From Diadophis punctatus similis (taxonomy: Eukaryota > Chordata > Lepidosauria > Squamata > Dipsadidae), in contig JALIGW010000029.1 of the NCBI GenBank assembly GCA_023053685.1, positions 1,897,001 to 1,961,000 of the forward strand: a DNA stretch of 64,000 nucleotides, given 5' to 3'. Positions 57,308 through 64,000 of the stretch are shown here, in pieces. The position numbers and the translations under genes are program-made. The notes beneath the pieces are model-generated. The model did not search any database. It was not told the origin of the DNA and worked only from the letters and a program-made list of their open reading frames with translations. Position 1 is the stretch's first letter. Every line of letters starts with the position of its first letter.

Positions 57308-58133
57308 TTCCACTTAACATTTCCTATGTAATGCCCCATTTTCAGTTGCAGTGATTTCTGCTCCTGAGGAAATAGGATGAAATCCAAAAAATAGAAGATG
57401 TGTCCTGTTTCACCTTTCATGAAACATTCAGTAAAGAACATGTATTGGAGCAGTAGTCCTTAAGAAGATCTCAGTTTTGAAAAATAATTCAAATTCTTGG
57501 CTTCTAAAAAGGTTTATTCTGCAGATTTGTACGAACTATATTTCTATCTATTAAAGAAGATATTTTGTTCTTCATCCCGAATTTGGCTAACGAGGAGTTC
57601 ATATTGTATTCTGATCTTCAGATACTTTAGATTTATCTATCGCCTCAGATTGTGCAGACTCTAATAGCTTCCTCCAACAATGTATTTTTAGAAACCTTTA
57701 ATGTACCCTCTTACATTCCTTATTTTTAATGAGCTGACAAGGCTTCATCCTTTAACATTTTACTCAATATATTGTTTCCACTTACACCCATTGATTTCTC
57801 CCCTGTCAATAATGGAATCTCCATTCTCAGATAATAGTTTTTGATGTATTTTTTAAAAATACTTCCTGGTCAAAAGCTCATCACTGAATCCATGCTGGTT
57901 CTACAGATAAAGCTACATGTTATGCAGAAGATGGGCACTGCTCAATTCTCCTCAGAATCTCATATTTTCTCGTATTTTCCCATATGGGGCATAGCTGAAC
58001 ATAAGTGGTAATTTCCATATTAAAAATTGCCTGGGAGAAATTATGAAACGTGCCCATAGTACCATTACAAGAAGATGAAGGCCAGGGGAGCATCTAAAAT
58101 TTGTCATAGTAGTTTTGCATCTCTGAGAGAGCT
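57306..58133. other. Intron 3 sequence, no recognised feature
   Basis: Nothing recognised. Confidence 0.35.
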
Positions 58134-58531
58134 TACCGTATTTTTTGGAGTATAAGACGCACCTTAGTTTTGGGGGAGGAAAATAAGGGGAAAAAATCTT
58201 ACCTACCAAGTATTTATCTGGCTAGCGTCCTTAGTCTGGTCAGCTTCAGCACATTATTTTATCCCCTGGTTAGGGCTGAAAAAAACCTTTTTCAGGGGGA
58301 GTAACAATGAAAACAAGCCTGCAAAGACTTAGGGCTGGAAAAAAAACTTCTTCGGAGGGAGTAGGAATGAAAAAATCCTGTAAGCTGGGAAGATCATTAG
58401 CACCTCGTTAGGGCTGAAAAAACCTTTTTCGGAGGGAGTAGCAATGAAAACAAGCCTGCAAGCTGGGAAGAGCCGTTAGCACCTCATTAGGGCTCGGGGA
58501 AGGTGCATCTTATACTCCGAAAAATACGGTA
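58134..58531. mobile_element. DNA-transposon MITE with TACCGTATTTTT ends
   Basis: TACCGTATTTTTTGGAGTAT with aagacgcacctt at the left pairs with aaggtgcatcttatactccg and AAAAATACGGTA at the right, an inverted repeat of about 30 bases. The superfamily is not certain; TA at both outer edges is suggestive. The interior carries about three imperfect tandem copies of a 60-100-bp unit starting agggctgaaaaaa. Confidence 0.8.
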
Positions 58532-59730
58532 ATTGAGGATTCTGATCTTGTTCAAAACACTGTTTGCTTGCCTCTGCAAAACAACTGAGAAGAGTATTTG
58601 TAGCACGGGAAGTGCCCTGCTGCAGTTTTTATGCACAAGCAGACTTTTTCTTAAAAGTGCCAATTGAGTAAGAGAGACTGTTATTCTGATTTATTGTGCA
58701 TATCATGTTCTTCATTCTGGAATCCCAGTTAGAACACTTCTAACTCTTTCCGATTTGGTACAGTTAGCATAACTTAAAGACAAATATCATGGATCACGAG
58801 TATGGAGTCCAAAGATAGTTTAGTTTAAAAGGAGAAGTTGCCACCCATGACTTTGCTGTAGGATAAATGCATGAGGCTGATTATGGACTGTGTTCCTTTC
58901 ACGTGTTGTTCTGCTCCCTATTGATATCTTTAATTTAAAATTATATTTCAGTGGAAAGAGTGTGCTGAATAACATGAGAATATCTTTTCAAGTGGTGAAG
59001 AGTAGTGCCATGCTAGTTGAGGGATGATGAAAGTTGCAGTCACATGTATTTTGAGTGTAGTATATTAAGAAGGGTTGTATGGAGAAACATTAAAATAAAC
59101 TTGTAATAACTATGGTACCAGCAGGTGCTTTTCCTTCTGTTTTGTTGCAGTTACATTTTTAATACAATAAAGAAACAAAGAGATCGTTCTTTTGATTACT
59201 TGGTATTCTGTAGGTCTGAAGAAGGCTACCTATTTATTCTTTAATGGCTTCTCTTTTTTTCTTAATAATCCAAATCTTTATTCATTCTTCTTTTTGATTG
59301 GGGTGCCTGACTTCTGGACACTTCACTATTCTTTATGTAACATGAAAGAGGCAACCTAGGGTCTCTATAATTACCCACAGTTTTGCCAACTGTATTAAGA
59401 AAGGTGGTAACAGAACATGGGGATTTGTATAACCTACGCTGGGCTGGTAGGACCTCTAGTTCAATGGATTAGAAAAGCATAAAAACTGTGGAAAGTTGAT
59501 ATAGTAGCATGGGTGCTAGTTTCTATTGGTTCCTGAAGAATTAATTGGAGGTCACATAATACATTATAATACATTTGGGTGAGTTGATTGCTGGGTGCCA
59601 AGGCCTGTTCACACCTATACATGTATGTGTATACAGAAACACACAATTTGCCCAGATTGTTCTTTTCTATATGCAAGTGGAATGGAAAATGCAAGTGAGG
59701 TCTCCCATTCAGGGTTTACTTGCAATAGAC
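58532..59730. other. Intron 3 sequence, no recognised feature
   Basis: Nothing recognised. Confidence 0.35.
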
Positions 59731-60219
59731 CAGGTGTCAGCAACCTGCGGCTCTGGAGCCGCATGCGGCTCTTTGGGCCCTCTGCTGTGGCTCCCTGTCG
59801 GGTGATCCCACCACTGGCTGGCCCCGCCCTTTGCCCTCCCCTCCCAGTCACTCCTCACCTGGCCTGAGAAGGTAAGGGCGATGTTGGGGGATGGAGAAGT
59901 GGCCAGGGCAGAGACAGAGAGATACAGAGAGAGGGGGAAAGAGAGAGAGACATAGAGAGATACAGAGGGGGGAGGGAGGGAGGGTGAGAGAGAGAGAGAG
60001 AGATGTCAAAAGGGTTTTGTGGTTCCCGGTGTTTTTTAACAACCAGTTCTCTGCCCTAATGACTGGCTGAGTAGGCATGGCTTGGGGGTCATGTGACTGG
60101 TGGAAGTGAGTGATGTTCAGTTGGCCACGCCCACCCAGGTTTTGTGGCTCCCGGTGTTTTCTTTTCTGTGGGAAACAGATCCAAATGGCTCTTTGAGTGT
60201 TTAAGGTTGCAGACCCCTG
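59731..60219. mobile_element. Non-autonomous hAT-type element (GGTCGGCAACC family), copy 2
   Basis: CAGGTGTCAGCAACCTGCGG at the left and AAGGTTGCAGACCCCTG at the right. Perfect 8-bp TSDs caatagac lie at 59723-59730 and 60220-60227. It contains a GA-rich tract at 59915-60003. It lies only 213 bases upstream of exon 4. Confidence 0.9.
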
Positions 60220-60431
60220 CAATAGACGATCTAAGATCTCTTTTCCCAGAGCAAACGAAGGCAGGAACTTTAATGTCTTCCTTTCCTTCCAATGCTTCTA
60301 TGTTCTTTGGAACTAGCATTCAGCTACCTTGTTAATTTCAAAACCACACTTCCTTCCAAATTATCAGTTTTTAAGAAAACAAACACACACACACACCTGA
60401 AATACTTTGCCTTCCTTCCCTTCCCTTGCAG

Positions 60432-60619
60432 ACAAGCATCGGTTCTATCTTGGTTTCTGTGAATCCCTACAAACCCATTGCTGGGCTGTACGATGCGTCC
60501 GCCATTGACTTGTACCGACAGCACTGCCTGGGGGAGCTTCCCCCTCACATTTTTGCCACAGCCAGTGAGTGCTACAGCTGCCTCTGGAGGCGTCATGACA
60601 GCCAATGCATTCTGATCAG
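60432..60619 (+). CDS. Myosin-X-like, coding exon 4 (residues 94-156), motor domain
   Basis: This 188-nt exon begins after cttgcag and ends at the donor gtgaga with two bases of a split serine codon. It encodes TSIGSILVSVNPYKPIAGLY, then LGELPPHIFA and the stretch CYSCLWRR..SQCILIS. These are hallmark motor-domain blocks: the SVNPYK strand next to the adenine pocket and the LPPHIFA helix. The LGELPPHIF spelling is typical of class X rather than conventional myosins. The exon is followed by a very short 133-nt intron, as is common in compact parts of myosin genes. The long minus-strand open frame crossing this exon is an antisense shadow. Confidence 0.97.
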
Positions 60620-60752
60620 GTGAGAGAAGTAACGAGGCCACAAGCTTCCCATTTTGTCCCACTTCTGGTACTGGAAGATGGGTGGAAACTTCAGAATCAT
60701 TCTTGCCATTATGAATTCCTTGATTTGCTTGTCTTGGGCTGTCTATTAACAG

Positions 60753-60887
60753 TGGAGAAAGTGGAGCAGGAAAGACAGAGAGTACCAAGTTGCTGCTAAA
60801 GTTTCTGTCAGCCATGAGCCAGTTCTCCTTGGGTAGCTCTGCTTTGGAGAAGACCACCCATGTGGAGGAAGCTATCCTTGAGAGCAG
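60753..60887 (+). CDS. Myosin-X-like, coding exon 5 with P-loop (residues 156-201)
   Basis: This 135-nt exon carries the Walker A/P-loop GESGAGKT at about residues 157-164, which binds the phosphates of ATP, followed by ESTKLLLKFLS. All P-loop residues needed for ATP binding are intact. The acceptor is ttaacag and the donor gtaaaa. The split serine codons at both ends join cleanly with exons 4 and 6. The tail, through KTTHVEEAILES, corresponds to the helix leading to the [14 protein letters not shown] segment. The linker before it (QFSLGSSALE) is more divergent, as surface loop 1 usually is. Confidence 0.97.
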
Positions 60888-61803
60888 GTAAAAGGAGTTC
60901 CTGTGTTGTGGGCAGGAAATGGGGAGGTTGTTTCTCAAGAGCCACATCATGAGAATGGTGACATTTGACATCCTCAACGTCAGGGGCATACAGTCCTAGG
61001 TTGCAGCCTTTTGTGGTGCTCTGTTGCACAGGAGCTCTGACAAAAGGCAGATTTCTTATTCCCTGCAATATTGTTGCAGCCGGTATGGAGAATCTTTTGG
61101 GGGAATTGTGCAAGCCTCATTGAATACCCCCAGGGACTTGAAACACCAAACCAGCTACCTTAAAACAAGAACTTTTCTGCACTAAGAGAGGATGTACAAT
61201 ATGTAAAATTAAGAATATTTGCATATTCTTTCTGCTTCTCTTAGTTACAGGACCAGTAAGGATCATGGCACACAAATGTTATGCATTTTTGAGGTTATTC
61301 TTTACAGTTTTCAAAGGCTACAAACTTTCTTTTAGCAAAAGCTTTGTCAACATCTAAATGGTCTCTATATCATACAACCAGACTGTTAAGGAGAATAAAT
61401 CTCCATAGAGGCGATGTTGATCTTTCTCTCGGAACTCAGATATTTAGAAATAAAGCCGAAGTTAAAAGTCTAATAGAAAATATTTATTTCGGTACAAAAA
61501 CAATAAATTCTGAATAGTTACATTCTTGCTAATTAAATCGTGACCGCTCCCGGTCAGAGCCAAACCACAAGAAGAAGGAATGGAGAATCAGGAATGCACA
61601 CATACGCATAAGATCACATCACGTGTCCTGCTTGTAATGGAATGTAGCATAATATTAGGATAGGGGTGCATCACCCTGCATAGACATACAACTGACAATA
61701 TTCACTATGTGACACAGACTTGTAGTGTTGAAAAATGTATTCTGTGTAAACCTATCGAATGTTCCTGCCAAACAAATCTAATTTTCTTTTTTCCCCACTA
61801 AAG

Positions 61804-61928
61804 CCCAGTCCTGGAAGCTTTTGGAAATGCCAAGACAGTCTATAACAACAATTCTAGCCGCTTTGGCAAATTCATCCAGCTACATTTTTCTCAGCATGGG
61901 CATATCCAGGGAGGGAGGGTCACAGACT
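61804..61928 (+). CDS. Myosin-X-like, coding exon 6 with switch I (residues 201-243)
   Basis: This 125-nt exon encodes [20 protein letters not shown] followed by GKFIQL and [18 protein letters not shown] (about residues 215-224) is switch I, which contacts Mg-ATP, and its asparagines, serines and arginine are intact. The acceptor is cactaaag. The exon ends with one base (T) of a split tyrosine codon. The donor reads gtatccttta, which is not a good U2 donor but matches the U12-type consensus. Reading through the donor would reach a stop at 61973-61975. Joining exon 6 directly to exon 8 would create a TAA at the junction, so exon 7 is required. Confidence 0.95.
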
Positions 61929-62311
61929 GTATCCTTTATTTGAATGGCAGCTCTTCAGATATTGTTCACCTCTAGATGAAGAAAGAAAGGAACCAATAAA
62001 CCATCTGTACAGTTAATTTATAGATGGCAGCGATGAAGCAGCCTTCTGAAAATTCCATACATGAGGTGGAGAAATTACACTATAAATACTTTTTATGAAA
62101 CTTTCCCAGCTCTCCATCAATTGCATTTTTCTCTTTCAGAGTCCAGCAAAAAAATTGTAACTCTTTAATTCATTAGATTTAGGAAACAAAACATCGCTTA
62201 TAATTTAGGTACAGCAATATTTGAATTCATCTCCAAGTTTTATTGCCAGCTATTGGAGAATATGTTTATAAGAGAGTCGTAATGACATTTATTTCTTAAC
62301 ATGTTGCTCAG
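61929..62311 (+). other. U12-type (minor spliceosome) GT-AG intron, intron 6
   Basis: The 5' splice site gtatccttta agrees with the U12 consensus RTATCCTTT. A branch-site match, tttcttaac (62292-62300; consensus TTCCTTAAC), sits with its branch A about 13 nt before exon 7, inside the narrow distance typical of U12 introns. The acceptor is gctcag and there is no long polypyrimidine tract. Seeing both signals together in the right geometry makes a U12 assignment strong. The intron is phase 1 and 383 nt long. Confidence 0.88.
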
Positions 62312-62325
62312 ATTTATTGGAAAAG
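62312..62325 (+). CDS. Myosin-X-like, coding exon 7, 14-nt microexon (residues 243-247)
   Basis: Fourteen bases, atttattggaaaag, lie between gctcag and the strong donor gtgagt. They complete a split tyrosine and add LLEK, restoring the [20 protein letters not shown] sequence that all myosin motors share. Exons 6 and 8 need exactly this insert: without it their junction forms a stop codon. The exon is bordered by a U12-type intron on the left and an ordinary U2 intron (1,008 nt) on the right. It is too small for ORF finders and many gene predictors to find. Confidence 0.93.
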
Positions 62326-62752
62326 GTGAGTGAAGTTTGTTCTCATTTGTTTTGTTTTGTTTTCCCAACGCTCCTTTTGATAAGAATGGTGTAAAAGCAA
62401 CCAGGGAATGATATTGAACATAGCACCATTGAGTATTCTTAGCAAAACTAGGCTATATCCCTAGCAATTGCCAAATGTTTTATTTAGATTTATTTCTAAT
62501 TAGTTATTTATCATCTCAGAAACAAGCTTCCCATGCTTCTCTTTTCCAGGATAGTACATTTAATTTCTCTGTTGTATTAATGTTGCTCAGTGTGAACAGC
62601 TGCAGCCTGTATTGATTCAGACATTCATCACTTCCAGTGCATTTTATTTTAGGACTGAAAAAGTCAAAGGAAAGTTTTCTGGAAACAAGAATATGAGAGT
62701 CTAAAATACTTCTACTTGCAATCAGGCAGGCAGATTAGACTGACGACTAGAT

Positions 62753-62883
62753 CAGTGTTTCTCAACCTCAACAACTTTAAGATATGGGACTAGCTCCCAG
62801 AATTCTCCAACGAGCATATTGGCTGGGGAATTCTAGGAGTTGAAGCCATACATATTAAAGTTTCTAAGGTTGACAAATGCTAA
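62753..62883. mobile_element. hAT-type MITE in intron 7
   Basis: CAGTGTTTCTCAACCTCAAC at the left, the cagaattctccaacgag and ggggaattctaggagttgaa mirror phrases, and AAGGTTGACAAATGCTA at the right. The flanks gactagat and atctagat agree at 6 of 8. Confidence 0.68.
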
Positions 62884-63333
62884 TCTAGATGAAACAAGCA
62901 AAAATGTAGCATGAACACATTCAGCAAAACAAACGAACCTGCTTTACAACCCCTATTGTGTAGATGCAACCGTAGGACACTTTTGATGAAAGGTAGTGCA
63001 AGTTTTCATTTTTTACAAATGAAGCAAACATTTGCTTACTTTTAAGGAAGCACATAGTTTGATACACAACAGGGAAGGAATGGGTATCAAGAGTAAGAAA
63101 CCATGACTGTCATATGTAATTTACTTCTTCCTGCATGGATATCTGCCCATTTAAATGAAAAAAAAAAGCGGACACCATTCAGGATTTTTGTATATTGACG
63201 ATAAAGTGAAAAAGTTGTGAAGGCAAGGTGCTTCATTTTCCTTAAAGCACCCAAATATGGTGCATATAAATGTTGGGAGTGTTACTCATGTGTATTGAGT
63301 TTATGCTAACCACTTTCTGTTTTCCTTTTACAG

Positions 63334-63418
63334 AACAGGGTGGTTCACCAGAACCCAGGAGAACGTAATTATCATATCTTCTATGCATTATTAGCTGGTG
63401 TCAGCGGGGAACAAAGAG
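63334..63418 (+). CDS. Myosin-X-like, coding exon 8 (residues 248-275), last exon in window
   Basis: This 85-nt exon follows ttttacag and ends before gtaata, leaving one base of the next codon. It encodes [20 protein letters not shown] followed by AGVSGEQR. The [11 protein letters not shown] helix is a strongly conserved motor-domain motif following switch I. After it the gene should continue with the rest of the head, IQ motifs, coiled coil, PH, MyTH4 and FERM domains if it is a true class X myosin, but none of that lies within this window. The 580 bases after the exon hold an L2-type repeat rather than a further exon. Confidence 0.96.
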
Positions 63419-63444
63419 GTAATAGTATTTCCCAAAGGTCCTCA

Positions 63445-63960
63445 TTGCTATGCAGTGGATGCAATTTAAAGTGGTGGTGCTAACCTATAAAGCCCTGCAT
63501 GACTTGGTGCAAATGATCTACAAATCCCCATTCTCCCACTGGAACCAGCTCAATTCTATTTGGAAGAAACCATTGTGGAGGGGTGGGTGGCAAGGTTCAG
63601 TGCTGCTGCTTTTGAATGACAGTACTGCTCTTTTAGAACAGCCTCCCAGGGGCTACCCAGTTGGCTCCCACCCTAATTGCCTTCTGGAAGTATTTCAAAA
63701 CAGAGAGGTTTTTTAGGGCTTTGGGGCCATTATCCCTATTGGCAACCAGTGTAGCATTGGTGTAATCTATTCCTATTGGCAAATGCCAGCTACCGTATGA
63801 GCCAATGTACCATGAACCAACTGCAGCTTCCAAGCAGTGTACATGTAGCATATGTTGCAATAGTCTTAATGGCTGCTGACAAGAGTGTGAATCAATGTAA
63901 TAAGGTCCTTTCATCCCAAGTGAAATAGCAATAGGTGCACCATGACCTATACCTGCTATT
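63445..63960 (+). pseudogene. L2-type LINE fragment in intron 8
   Basis: The plus strand reads [16 protein letters not shown], matching '.QFK.L.LTYKALHGL' of L2-type LINE reverse transcriptases. Later in the same frame come LLEQPPRGYPVGSHPNCLLE and VFQNREVF, matching the '...P.L..FR..LKT.LF' end. The sequence after the stop (ggggccattatccctattgg) is presumably its tail. This is not a myosin exon. Confidence 0.58.
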
Positions 63961-64000
63961 CTAGCAGGAGCGGTAAGTTCCAGAAGGACACCCCTCCCCC

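Noticed and set aside
60324..60989. A 221-codon minus-strand open frame, the longest in the window
   Set aside because: It runs antisense across myosin exons 4 and 5 and the short intron between them. Conserved plus-strand coding sequence explains its openness.
63419..64000. A further myosin exon after exon 8
   Set aside because: The only protein-like sequence is an L2-type LINE remnant. No 'EFYLS'-like continuation is seen, so exon 9 must lie beyond the window.

Overview
This window is vertebrate nuclear DNA, almost certainly from a squamate reptile and most likely a snake. It is AT-rich with a CpG-rich promoter, has long introns and many microsatellites. Its repeats are typical of squamates: Sauria-type SINEs with a Bov-B-like tail, CR1 and L2-type LINE remnants, a fragment resembling R4/Dong LINEs, Tigger/pogo-like MITEs flanked by TA, and at least twenty non-autonomous hAT-type elements, most with 8-bp target-site duplications (TSDs). 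No bacterial-type genes, operons or CRISPR arrays are present, and no RNA gene could be supported.

The one gene I can defend is the 5' part of a plus-strand myosin-X-type gene. Eight coding exons join in a continuous frame. Exon 1 (18031-18051) lies in a CpG-rich promoter. It is followed by a 32-kb intron and by exons 2 (50174-50272), 3 (52812-52970), 4 (60432-60619), 5 (60753-60887), 6 (61804-61928), 7 (a 14-nt microexon, 62312-62325) and 8 (63334-63418). Together they encode the first 275 residues of a motor domain: the N-terminal SH3-like segment, the P-loop GESGAGKT and switch [11 protein letters not shown]. The rest of the gene lies beyond the window. Divergence from MYO10 as I remember it suggests the 'myosin-X-like' paralogue. 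Intron 6 (61929-62311) carries both hallmarks of a U12-type minor-spliceosome intron.

Region by region: 1-17.6 kb is upstream and intergenic, made of hAT MITEs, Tigger-like MITEs, SINEs, a decayed plus-strand LINE (about 2.3-4.1 kb), a minus-strand CR1/L2-type reverse-transcriptase fragment (14.2-14.7 kb) and two unexplained minus-strand open frames (4.57-4.90 and 8.53-8.73 kb). 17.6-18.2 kb is the promoter and exon 1. 18.2-50.2 kb is intron 1, filled with nested transposons: a LINE in antisense at 29.7-34.2 kb, a probable antisense LINE at 34.6-36.5 kb, and an hAT element at 42.9-43.6 kb that contains an inverted copy of its own left flank. 50.2-64 kb holds exons 2-8, with MITEs, SINEs and microsatellites in the introns.

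Exon coordinates rest on codon-by-codon reading with splice sites. Repeat family names rest on remembered terminal motifs and are less certain. Stretches where nothing was recognised are listed as such.
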